In this document: positions 26,649-34,886 of the stretch, one piece after another
How the letters are laid out: each line of letters opens with the position of its first letter
Numbering within the stretch: the stretch's first letter is position 1
Virus record (IMG/VR): IMGVR_UViG_3300048686_000814
Span: 1 to 54,084 of that record
DNA length: 54,084 nucleotides
Source of the DNA: a virus
Strand: one strand, 5' to 3'
Made by a program: the position numbers and the translations under genes
The notes under the pieces: model-generated
Databases searched by the model: none
Seen by the model: only the letters and a program-made list of their open reading frames with translations
Told to the model about the DNA's origin: nothing

Positions 26649-27169
26649 ACTAATCTCCAAGTTGACTTAATTTTTTCATCGCATAAACCGTAGAATAATA
26701 TTTTGCCGTTGTAGTGTAAAATTGCTGCATATTTTTCATTATTTGGTACTGTCAGTGATTTAAATCTTTCTACTAGACCCTCAACCTCTAATACACACCC
26801 TATGCCACTAACAGGTAAAACTTGTTTAATCTTGTAAATTTGCAGCTTGGCGCGTGTAGATTTTTTGTACTGAAAAATAGCTCCGCTACTGTCTATAAAC
26901 CAAACTTTTGGTGTAGCTATTTTTACTAAATCTTGCAGGGTATATATTGCAGTAGATATTTTATATAAATTATCTTTATTAATACTTAATCTTCGTAAAC
27001 CTAGTGTTTTTTGTGGTAGTGTTTGATCATCTACAACTTTTATTGTATTTACTAAATTGTTTTCTTCGTTGTCTAATAATTCTGTGTGATAATAAACAAC
27101 CCCACTTTCTACTTGAGGCTGTTTATTACCTAACTTAAATACGGGCCAAGCTATTTTCTCTAACTGCAT
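26645..27169 (-). CDS. Hypothetical protein between polymerase and helicase, 174 aa
   Basis: 174 aa from the ATG at 27169, overlapping the polymerase end by 35 nt and the helicase start by 4 nt. Contains RLSINKDNLYKISTAIYTLQDLV and VWFIDSSGAIFQYKK. Coupled tightly to replication genes, so likely a replication accessory; no family recognised. Confidence 0.6.
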   Translation of the reverse strand: MQLEKIAWPVFKLGNKQPQVESGVVYYHTELLDNEENNLVNTIKVVDDQTLPQKTLGLRRLSINKDNLYKISTAIYTLQDLVKIATPKVWFIDSSGAIFQYKKSTRAKLQIYKIKQVLPVSGIGCVLEVEGLVERFKSLTVPNNEKYAAILHYNGKILFYGLCDEKIKSTWRLV

Positions 27170-29414
27170 AGGTTTCTTCAAAATGACCAAAGCTATAATC
27201 ATCACCAATATCTTGATCTACACCAATAGGAAATCCGCGAATGTTACAGCCCCAGTCATATTGAGTATTACTACGCAATATACTACAATACTGCTCTACG
27301 TGCTCGGTCTTAACAAGTGCCACGATTGAGTCATGGACAAGCATGAAGATTCTTGCGTCAAGTCCGCACTCGACAATTTCTCTAGCAGTTCCAATAGCTC
27401 CGAGTAGGTTAACGTCACTTGCCAGCGATTGGATTTCTGAATTAATTCCACTTCGTACTTCGTGGGCTGCGATTCCTTTGTCACTGCTGAATACGTTAGG
27501 AAGCCGTCTTTTTCGGCCAAAAAACGAGTAAGTATATCCATTCTGTTGAATAAAGTCCTTGCGAGTGTCTAACCACTGCTTTAATTTCTTAAAAGTTGTA
27601 AAATACTGCTTAATATCATCACGAGCACGATCTACAGGATAATGTTGACCAGTAGCTTTAGTAACAGTAACACTGACTTTATCTGCCCCACTGCCATATA
27701 AAATACCAAATGAGATTGCTTTAGCACTTTGACGCATATCTGGATAAATTTTCTTTACCTGCTCTACATCACAGGGTAAATCAAACACCATTTTAGCAAT
27801 ACTACTGTGAAAGTCTCCGCCATCTGTAAATACTTTTTGTAGATTTTTATCGCCTGACAGCACGGCTGCATAATACATTTCAGCAGTTCGTAAGTCTTGA
27901 CTGACTATTTTATATCCTTGTGGTGCTTTGATGCAGCCTTTGATGATTGGGTCGTCTCTGGGGATTTGTTGTGCATTAAACTTCCCACTACTAGAAAGAC
28001 GACCACTAGTGGTAAAGATAAGATTAAAATTAGTACGAATCCTATCATCTTTATCAAGCTCAGGAAGTATCTTGTGTATATATGTGTTTTGGATTTTGGA
28101 TAGTTTACGTACTTGTAATATCGCTTTAGGAAGCTCATGTTCTTCACCTAATTGTTCTAGGACTTCTGCATCAGTACTAATCGCACCTGTACCAGTCTTT
28201 TTGCCAGTGGGTGTTAACCCTAGATAGTCAAATAGGATACTGCGCAGCTGTATAACACTATTAGGGTTAAATACCTTACACTGACTAAATTCAAACTGTT
28301 TTACTTCGTCAAAAGTATAAATGTGCTGTTTAGCTTCTTCAATCTTTGTAGTTAGGTACTCGTCCGCTAGTTGCATACGTTCACGACTAATAGGAATACC
28401 TACTTCCTCCATATCCATTAGGAATAGTGTACCTGGAATTAAGATTTCTGTGTAAACTTTACGCAAATTGTCATTCTTTTGTACAATAGGCCAGAACTTG
28501 TTGAATAGTTCTAGTGTAACTGCTGTGTCTATACTAGCATATTCGCTAATAATGTCAAATGGTATTAAGTCATAGGTAAAATTCTCGTTGAGTACCCCAT
28601 GTTGGCGACAATACTCCTTTTTAAATTCATCCAGTTTAGCGTCATAGTCTCCGTAATCTGTGTATTTTAGTGCTAAATCTTTTAAGCCGTGACCGTCTGT
28701 TTCGTCTAGTACATAGTGCATGACCATAGTATCGTGTACTCTAGTACGATCGAAGTCTAAGTCAAGATGATATTTGAGCATTTTATAGTCAAATTTCATA
28801 TTATGGAAAACTATTGTAAATCTACTACAAATTTCCTGCAATAACTCAAACGTACTTTCTCCAATACAATCGCAGCTAATATATCTGCCATGATTTGGCT
28901 TATAACTCATGCTAATACCAAGTACATACCCATCGCGTGGATATAATCCCGTAGTTTCTGTGTCTATAGCGACAATACCTTGTGCGTTGTCTAGTACTTC
29001 TTGAAAGAAAGCCAGTGCTTCTGCTTCATTATTAATACCAGCAAAATCACCAGTTTTAACGCCACGAGTTTCACCATTAATATACTTGTGTATTTTATCT
29101 ACTGCACGCTCAAAATCAGGCTTGCCCTCTGGTTTAAATGCTAGCATTGCAGGGTTACTGATAGGAATAAACTTTTCATTTACTAATTGACCAGCATAAT
29201 TAGTCACACTGGTAATTTTAGCATATTCTTTGGCCGCTTCAGCTCCTACCAAGATTACTAAATCGTAGAGATCGGTATCTATATCAAGATCAACATCTTT
29301 TTTCAACAATTTAGTTATTGGCTTTGAACTCATGTGAAAATGCTCAAAGTCAAACTTAAAATAATCATTATATTTTGTGCGATTTGGTGCTTTGTCAATT
29401 ACGGCAATTTTCAT
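27135..29414 (-). CDS. Family A DNA polymerase with 3'-5' exonuclease
   Basis: 759 aa. The proofreading domain shows VAIDTETTGLYP, FHNMKFDYKML and EYASIDTAVT. Polymerase motifs: A KIVSQDLRTAEMYYAA, B RQSAKAISFGILYGSG, C FMLVHDSIVAL. There is no 5'-nuclease domain; the separate flap endonuclease supplies it, as in T5. It overlaps the primase stop by 4 nt. Confidence 0.95.
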   Translation of the reverse strand: MKIAVIDKAPNRTKYNDYFKFDFEHFHMSSKPITKLLKKDVDLDIDTDLYDLVILVGAEAAKEYAKITSVTNYAGQLVNEKFIPISNPAMLAFKPEGKPDFERAVDKIHKYINGETRGVKTGDFAGINNEAEALAFFQEVLDNAQGIVAIDTETTGLYPRDGYVLGISMSYKPNHGRYISCDCIGESTFELLQEICSRFTIVFHNMKFDYKMLKYHLDLDFDRTRVHDTMVMHYVLDETDGHGLKDLALKYTDYGDYDAKLDEFKKEYCRQHGVLNENFTYDLIPFDIISEYASIDTAVTLELFNKFWPIVQKNDNLRKVYTEILIPGTLFLMDMEEVGIPISRERMQLADEYLTTKIEEAKQHIYTFDEVKQFEFSQCKVFNPNSVIQLRSILFDYLGLTPTGKKTGTGAISTDAEVLEQLGEEHELPKAILQVRKLSKIQNTYIHKILPELDKDDRIRTNFNLIFTTSGRLSSSGKFNAQQIPRDDPIIKGCIKAPQGYKIVSQDLRTAEMYYAAVLSGDKNLQKVFTDGGDFHSSIAKMVFDLPCDVEQVKKIYPDMRQSAKAISFGILYGSGADKVSVTVTKATGQHYPVDRARDDIKQYFTTFKKLKQWLDTRKDFIQQNGYTYSFFGRKRRLPNVFSSDKGIAAHEVRSGINSEIQSLASDVNLLGAIGTAREIVECGLDARIFMLVHDSIVALVKTEHVEQYCSILRSNTQYDWGCNIRGFPIGVDQDIGDDYSFGHFEETYAVRENSLARI

Positions 29415-30259
29415 TGAATATACTCTTTTATACTTTGTACATCTATTGTGTCTAATTCGCCAGGATCAACACCATCTGGCAGTTTAATTATTTCCACCAT
29501 AAAGTCATCTTCTTCTAGTGTTGGTTTGAGCTGACGTGCTGCTTTTTCACCCGCTTCATCACCGTCAAATAATATATAAATGTTTGTAACACCCTGTGCT
29601 TTAAATGGTAATAGTTTTTGCTTTGTAGTATTTTGTAGTGTATTTGTGCCAAAACAGCAGACTGCATTTTTAATTCCTTTATCGTAAAGATTAAGCATGT
29701 CAAACACGCCTTCTACTAGAACAATACTACGACTAGGTTGTTCTAAATAGCTAGGAAATAGTGGTAATTGTACACCACTAGGATAGTTGATATATCTAGG
29801 GTTTACATTGCTTAGTGTATGACGACCTACAAATACTTTTATTTGATTAGTTACATCTCGTATAGGAAATACTATACGATCTTGTAATTTTTCTACTTGA
29901 TTGGTATAAAATGCATCAAAATGTTTTAGTGTTTGGCTACTAATACCACGAAAAGGCTTTGTCCAGGGCGTATGCCCTAGTGGTATATCTACCTCTCGTT
30001 TTGTAGCAAGTTCTTGTAGTTTCTTTTTAAGATTAGCAATCCTAAGTGGCACAGGATTAGTAAATACACCAAAATATTTAAAGATATTAGTTTTAAACCC
30101 ACAGCTAAAACAATGTGCAGCACCACTCATTCTATCAATTCTAAAACTAGGGTTATTATCTTCGTGTTCTGGATTCAAACATTTTACTAGATAATCGCGC
30201 CCGCTAACAGTATAGCCTAGGCTGTTCTTTTGTAATAGTTCTAGTACAGGATCACTCAT
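29411..30259 (-). CDS. DnaG-type DNA primase
   Basis: 282 aa. CHC2-type zinc finger (CLNPEHEDNNPSF ... HCFSCGF), linker (PLGHTPWTKPFRG), and a TOPRIM domain with VLVEGVFDML (catalytic Glu) and ILFDGDEAGEKAA (DxD). It makes RNA primers with the DnaB-type helicase encoded just upstream. It is shorter than bacterial DnaG (about 580 aa), having no C-terminal helicase-interaction domain. Confidence 0.92.
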   Translation of the reverse strand: MSDPVLELLQKNSLGYTVSGRDYLVKCLNPEHEDNNPSFRIDRMSGAAHCFSCGFKTNIFKYFGVFTNPVPLRIANLKKKLQELATKREVDIPLGHTPWTKPFRGISSQTLKHFDAFYTNQVEKLQDRIVFPIRDVTNQIKVFVGRHTLSNVNPRYINYPSGVQLPLFPSYLEQPSRSIVLVEGVFDMLNLYDKGIKNAVCCFGTNTLQNTTKQKLLPFKAQGVTNIYILFDGDEAGEKAARQLKPTLEEDDFMVEIIKLPDGVDPGELDTIDVQSIKEYIQ

Positions 30260-31639
30260 TTATGCATCCCATGGTAAATCAGCACTAGTATCATCCTGTT
30301 TTAAGTTTTTCTTTCCTGCTTTTTTAATTGTTTCTTTTTCATGTGGTTTTTCTATACTTTGTGGACTTATTTTTAATGTATCCCAATCAATAGGACTAGT
30401 AAATTTCATTTCTTTACCGCCACGAATTTTAGTAGTTTCAAAACTAATTGCATTACTACTTTTATCATGAGCTTCCATTACTAGTGCAATATCTGCTGCA
30501 TCTAAAATGCCTTTTGCAAAACGAGCTTCACCAGTTGCATCAATTTGATACGGGCTTACTAATACAACCTCATACTTTCTAGCTAAATTTTTTAATTTTT
30601 TTGATACTTCAATTTGTGGCTTCCAATCATACATATCAGCGCCTTCAATAACAATTTGATTTAAGTAATCAACTACTACAACTTGTAATTTATCACCAAA
30701 TTTTGCCTTAGCTTTACCAATATGTAAATCTATGCTACTAATAGTAAGATCACGATCATCAACAATAATCATTTGATTATCAGGTTTTAATTGATGATTG
30801 CGTACTAATTGTTCTTCAAATTTAAATCTATCTCTATGACGAAGAAACTCTAGTACAGTTTGATCTGATTCCTCAAACATAGCGGCTCTAGATTTTACTA
30901 CTTTTAGTACTTCTTCATCGGTTAATTTATTTTGTTTTAATCTCTGTAAATTAACTCCAGCAAGTATTGATAAGTTACGCTCCATAACCTCATAGGCTGT
31001 CATTTCTATGGAGAAATAAATTGAGCTATTCCCATTCTCATACTGATTAATAAAAATATTACTGCTAGTAATACTTTTACCGCTACCTCGCTTTCCGCCG
31101 ATGAGTATGAGTTCTTGTCTAGCCACACCACCAAGAACAGCATCAAAAGTATTATTAAGTCCCAAATAAACACGTTCTTTCTCCAAGTCGTCTGGGTGGC
31201 GAAATAACATCATATCAGCCATAGTAAATACTTTTTCACTGGTATGCGTTTTTTCTTCTATAGTCATAGCTATAGTAGATAAATTTTCTTTTATTTCATT
31301 GCTATCATAAAGTGGCAGTTTATCTACAAATTTATCTAGTAATTTTACAGTTTCGTTTTGTGTATATTGATCTATTAATGCATCTAGTGCAATTTCTGCA
31401 CTAACGTCTGGCACTTCCGTTAAACGGAGAGTAGCTAACGTTTTAGACGCCGGCCCCTCCCTTATGGTTAATGCTAGATCATCAAAACTAGGTACCTGAT
31501 GGTACTTTTCATAATGTTTATTGATTGCACTGTAGAGAGAGCTATAGGCAGGGTCTAAAAATACTAGTTTGAGTCTGGCCCATAATTCTAGGTTTTGCTC
31601 TGCTAGTAGTTTATTTAAGACTACTGCACTTGTATCCAA
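30260..31639 (-). CDS. Replicative DnaB-type helicase
   Basis: 459 aa. Walker A IGGKRGSGKSIT, FSIEMTAYEVMER (H1a-like), Walker B VVVVDYLNQI, and VSPYQIDATGEAR near the arginine finger. The N-terminal ~120 residues are helical and would mediate hexamer and primase contacts. Adjacent to primase by one base, forming the replisome core set. Confidence 0.92.
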   Translation of the reverse strand: MDTSAVVLNKLLAEQNLELWARLKLVFLDPAYSSLYSAINKHYEKYHQVPSFDDLALTIREGPASKTLATLRLTEVPDVSAEIALDALIDQYTQNETVKLLDKFVDKLPLYDSNEIKENLSTIAMTIEEKTHTSEKVFTMADMMLFRHPDDLEKERVYLGLNNTFDAVLGGVARQELILIGGKRGSGKSITSSNIFINQYENGNSSIYFSIEMTAYEVMERNLSILAGVNLQRLKQNKLTDEEVLKVVKSRAAMFEESDQTVLEFLRHRDRFKFEEQLVRNHQLKPDNQMIIVDDRDLTISSIDLHIGKAKAKFGDKLQVVVVDYLNQIVIEGADMYDWKPQIEVSKKLKNLARKYEVVLVSPYQIDATGEARFAKGILDAADIALVMEAHDKSSNAISFETTKIRGGKEMKFTSPIDWDTLKISPQSIEKPHEKETIKKAGKKNLKQDDTSADLPWDA

Positions 31640-31641
31640 AG

Positions 31642-31941
31642 TTAACCTACTTTCGATTCGTTGTCTATAATTACTTGATCTATAATTTCCGTTACTTTAT
31701 AAAGTACTTCTTCTCTTATTTTTTTAATATCTTGTTGATAGCTTGCATCTCGCTCAAATAACAAACTAAGTTGTTCATGAGTAATTAATTGCTGTAAGCC
31801 AAAATAAATATGATCATAAGCTAATGTTGATTCAGGCATTATTTCGACTTGGGCTGTGCGACCATAATTATGTGTAGCTTGCTTTACTATTTCTTCAACA
31901 GTAAAACTTTCATTATCATGGTATGTTATTGTAACCTTCAT
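31642..31941 (-). CDS. Hypothetical protein, 99 aa, upstream of helicase
   Basis: 99 aa, acidic, with FTVEEIVKQATHNYGRTAQVEI and a helical C-terminus. It starts just after a strong terminator hairpin. A helicase loader or accessory role is a guess from position. Confidence 0.55.
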   Translation of the reverse strand: MKVTITYHDNESFTVEEIVKQATHNYGRTAQVEIMPESTLAYDHIYFGLQQLITHEQLSLLFERDASYQQDIKKIREEVLYKVTEIIDQVIIDNESKVG

Positions 31942-31960
31942 CTATATGCTCTAAAAGTAG

Positions 31961-31991
31961 AAAAGGCCGGGAGGTTTTAATTCTCCCAGCC
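31961..31991 (-). terminator. Rho-independent terminator after the HTH-repeat protein gene
   Basis: - strand: GGCTGGGAG, 9-base loop, CTCCCGGCC, then TTTT. Nine-bp stem with one G-U pair. It lies 23 nt downstream of the 32014 stop. Confidence 0.85.
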
Positions 31992-32013
31992 TGCGGGCTT
32001 TGTTATTTTTTAA

Positions 32014-32766
32014 TTAAGCTGCTTGACGTGCTTCTGCTTTTGCACGTTTTGCTGCTCCATCATAATCAGCAACTTTGATTCCACGACGTGTAAGTAAGGT
32101 TTTAAGGCCTCGCTCAGTTTTATCAACTGCAGCTGCAATTTGTGCAACTGTCATTTTGTGAATATCTGCACCTAATGCTGTAACTGGATCAACATTTTCT
32201 TTGGCATAGCTATTCTTTTGTGCAGGAATCTTAGCAATCTGTCCCTTACGAGTAAGACTAAGTGCTTTACCACGAACACTTGCTACAGTTTTATTTAAAG
32301 CTGCAGCAATATCTTCAATAAATGCGCCTTTTTCGGCCATTGTAATAAATTTAGCTTCTTCAGCATCAGTATAAGTACGTGCTACTTCTACTTTGTCTGC
32401 TGGCTTAACACTAGCAGTAAGCTCAAGGGCTAATAGTTTGCCTTGAATTTGTTTAGCAGTAAACTTGCCATCCATAAATTCTTCAGCAATTTGTTTGTAA
32501 GTATATTCGCCAGGATTATTTACAACGAATTCTGCAAGTTCAGCGCCTTCATCTTCTGTAAAAGCACTGGTTTTTTCTTTTGCCATGCTAGCTACTTCTA
32601 CTTCTAGTTGACGTAGTTTGCTAGCTACACTCCTAGGGGTAAAATCGTCGCCTAAAGATTCAGCAGCATGTACAACTGTTTCAGCACTAACTGGACGCTG
32701 CTTACCGATAAGTTTCATTAGATGGTCTACTGTTTCTTCTGACCATTTTTTAGTTTTTTCAGTCAT
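32014..32766 (-). CDS. DNA-binding protein with repeated HTH/Myb-like units
   Basis: 250 aa. It has about four helical repeats: WSEETVDHLMKLIGKQRPVS, the FTEDEGAELAEFV unit, YTDAEEAKFITMAEKG with IAAALNKTVASVRGKALSL, and IAAAVDKTERGLKTLLTRRG. Each ends in a helix-turn-helix-like recognition pattern. The repeated W/F-(S/T)-x-(D/E)-E resembles Myb/SANT units. It would bind DNA at several contacts; transcription regulator or nucleoid-type protein. It overlaps the ligase C-terminal gene by 8 nt and is related in style to the 39238 protein. Confidence 0.6.
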   Translation of the reverse strand: MTEKTKKWSEETVDHLMKLIGKQRPVSAETVVHAAESLGDDFTPRSVASKLRQLEVEVASMAKEKTSAFTEDEGAELAEFVVNNPGEYTYKQIAEEFMDGKFTAKQIQGKLLALELTASVKPADKVEVARTYTDAEEAKFITMAEKGAFIEDIAAALNKTVASVRGKALSLTRKGQIAKIPAQKNSYAKENVDPVTALGADIHKMTVAQIAAAVDKTERGLKTLLTRRGIKVADYDGAAKRAKAEARQAA

Positions 32767-33520
32767 TAATATGTTCTCTTAAAAAAGTTTCTAAATTTGT
32801 AATAATTTTAATGCCTAGTTGATCGGCTTTTTTACGCTTACTACTATTGTTATCTTCTTCATCTACTAAATAGCTAACAGACTTACTTACTGTCTCACTG
32901 ATATTAAATCCGTGTTCTGTTAATATTTTATAGGCTTCAGCTTTTGTTTTAAAAGAAGATAGTTTACCAGTAATACAAATAATTTCTTTATTAGTATTAT
33001 CAGCTACTGGAGTTTCATTACGAAATGAAAACGGCAAGAATCTTTTCATTTCTGTAAATTCTGTTTCTAACCAATTTATTAGATTATATGTTACTTTGTC
33101 CCCTAAACCGGCTTTCTTGCAAGAATCTAAATTAATATCATCTATTGTAGAAATAACTCTGCATAATTTATTGCTAGCTGTAGAACCCATTAATGGAATA
33201 CTAAAACTTGCTAAAACTATATTAAGAGGTGCTAATTTACTTTTATCTATTTCATCTAGTAGTTTTTCAGCGACTTTTTCACTATTTAATTGAATAGCTA
33301 CTTCCTGTTTGTCAAGATAAAATATTTCTGTTATATCACCTAATTCTAGTTTTTCTATAGTCTTAGCACCCATACCTTTGATTCCAAGAGTTTTGCAAAA
33401 ATGTTCTACTCTTTTAGCAGTTTGTGCTTCACATGCTTTATTACGACAAAACAGTTGGTCTTTTACTAATTCTAGTTTAGAATTACAACACGGACATTCC
33501 GTTGGAATTTTAATTTTCAT
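32759..33520 (-). CDS. NAD+-dependent DNA ligase, C-terminal subunit (zinc finger, HhH, BRCT)
   Basis: 253 aa. Cys4 zinc finger (CPCC ... CRNKAC) at residues ~9-30, helix-hairpin-helix region with LGIKGMGAKTIEKL and AGLGDKVTYNLINW, and a BRCT domain (EIICITGKLSSFKTKAEAYKIL ... SVSYLVDE). These are the C-terminal LigA domains; the adenylation part is encoded by the separate 33605 gene. The product would bind nicked DNA and stimulate the catalytic subunit. Confidence 0.88.
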   Translation of the reverse strand: MKIKIPTECPCCNSKLELVKDQLFCRNKACEAQTAKRVEHFCKTLGIKGMGAKTIEKLELGDITEIFYLDKQEVAIQLNSEKVAEKLLDEIDKSKLAPLNIVLASFSIPLMGSTASNKLCRVISTIDDINLDSCKKAGLGDKVTYNLINWLETEFTEMKRFLPFSFRNETPVADNTNKEIICITGKLSSFKTKAEAYKILTEHGFNISETVSKSVSYLVDEEDNNSSKRKKADQLGIKIITNLETFLREHIND

Positions 33521-33544
33521 ATAGATTAATTAACTTAAGATATT

Positions 33545-33573
33545 ATTATACACTAATAACTAGTAATTGACAA
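33545..33573 (-). promoter_or_regulatory. Sigma70-type promoter for the ligase C-terminal gene
   Basis: -35 TTGTCA (33573-33568), 17-bp spacer, -10 TATAAT (33550-33545), in the 84-nt gap between the two ligase genes. Confidence 0.75.
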
Positions 33574-33604
33574 GCTAAAATTTTTACTGCCTTTGATAAA
33601 AATT

Positions 33605-34561
33605 TTAAATATTTATTTTGTGAAGTATGCAGGGTATAATTGAACCAGCTCTGGCTACGGCTACAGTATCTCCAATTTGGAGATCAAGGGCTTCTATAAA
33701 TCCAGGATTGTTTAGTGTAGCTCTACTTACCAAAGCATCACCAATTTTTACTGGTTCTAGTATAGCAGTAGGTGTTACTTTACCTGTTTTTCCAACATTC
33801 CACTCTACGTCTAATAGTATGGTTTCTACAAAATCCGCGCGTTCTTTTTTAGCATATGCTCCGCGAGGATGTTTACTGGTATAACCCAGCTGTTCAAATT
33901 GATAGTTGTTTTCTAGCCTTACTACTATTCCATCACTTGGATAAATATTACCAAGTTCAGGTTCTAATACAGTGTTAAACCCTAATTGTTTTAGCATACG
34001 CATATCACCAGACCAAGTCTGATTTAAATTAGGTGTTACTTGATATGCAAAGAACTCTATTGCCCTAGTTTTAAACTCGTTTAAATCTTTAAGATTTAGT
34101 GATCCAGCTGCATAATTACGACTATTTTCCACATGCAGTGGAGCTACAATTTCGCCAGTAATTTGCACAGTTACATTGCCAATATTAATGGCAAGTGGTA
34201 CTAGACCACCATGTTCGTACATCTTATCTGTAATAACCTGACCCTCAACACCATCACCACGAGTAAGTGCTTGCACTAGTATGCCGTCTACATATAATAA
34301 ACTAATAGCTGCGCCGTCTAATTTAATACTTGTAATAACGTCTAGGCCTGCTAGTGGATCACTTTTACCCTCATCCTCATAGTATTTTTGCAAACTATAC
34401 ATGGGATATAAGTGCTTGCCTTTTTTGCCGTGCACGGGTGCACCAAGTTTATTGTAGCCACAGCTATCTGCTAGTTGATCAAAAACGTAATCAGGAATAG
34501 TGGGCTTACCGGCATAGTAGGCTTCACTGGCTTTATCTAATAGTTTATGTAATTTATTCAT
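33605..34561 (-). CDS. NAD+-dependent DNA ligase, catalytic subunit (Ia, adenylation, OB)
   Basis: 318 aa. Domain Ia features (AYYAGKPTIPDYVFDQL) explain NAD+ use. Adenylated Lys80 is in SIKLDGAA, followed by TRGDGVEGQ, ITGEIV, DGIVVRL, and OB-fold residues WNVGKTGKVTPTA and GDTVAVARAGSIIP. The protein stops where the zinc finger would begin, and the zinc/HhH/BRCT part is a separate gene. A split LigA is also known in phage T5 (ligA/ligB). Confidence 0.9.
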   Translation of the reverse strand: MNKLHKLLDKASEAYYAGKPTIPDYVFDQLADSCGYNKLGAPVHGKKGKHLYPMYSLQKYYEDEGKSDPLAGLDVITSIKLDGAAISLLYVDGILVQALTRGDGVEGQVITDKMYEHGGLVPLAINIGNVTVQITGEIVAPLHVENSRNYAAGSLNLKDLNEFKTRAIEFFAYQVTPNLNQTWSGDMRMLKQLGFNTVLEPELGNIYPSDGIVVRLENNYQFEQLGYTSKHPRGAYAKKERADFVETILLDVEWNVGKTGKVTPTAILEPVKIGDALVSRATLNNPGFIEALDLQIGDTVAVARAGSIIPCILHKINI

Positions 34562-34568
34562 AAATAAT

Positions 34569-34597
34569 ATTATAGCAGTTTAGGGTCTGTTTGTCAA
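34569..34597 (-). promoter_or_regulatory. Consensus sigma70 promoter for the ligase catalytic gene
   Basis: -35 TTGACA (34597-34592), 17-bp spacer, -10 TATAAT (34574-34569). Both hexamers match the consensus exactly. Confidence 0.85.
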
Positions 34598-34598
34598 G

Positions 34599-34880
34599 TT
34601 ACTTTTTAACTATCTCATCGTAGAAATGTTTAATTACTTCTTCGCCTTCAGCTTTAGCACAAATATCTAAGAGTCCGTATAGCAGACTATGTATGTTTTC
34701 TATACTAGCAGGAATACTAATACCCTCTCTAGACGCTTGCCAATCACCTTCATAGGTAAGAAAATATTTGCGAAGTTGTATATAAGTAATTTCTCTGAAG
34801 TCATTCACCACTAGTTTAACCTGAAAACCTTTTTCTAGATTTTCTTCTATTAAGCGTTCGTATAATATATTACTGTCCAC
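34599..34880 (-). CDS. PC4-like ssDNA-binding / transcription coactivator protein
   Basis: 93 aa. FREITYIQLRKYFLTYEGDW followed by SREGISIPASIENI matches the beta-sheet of PC4 domains (DIREYW...G....RKGISL). PC4-like proteins bind ssDNA and occur in T5-type phages near replication genes. It sits right upstream of the ligase catalytic gene and its promoter. Confidence 0.6.
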   Translation of the reverse strand: MDSNILYERLIEENLEKGFQVKLVVNDFREITYIQLRKYFLTYEGDWQASREGISIPASIENIHSLLYGLLDICAKAEGEEVIKHFYDEIVKK

Positions 34881-34886
34881 GGTTTT

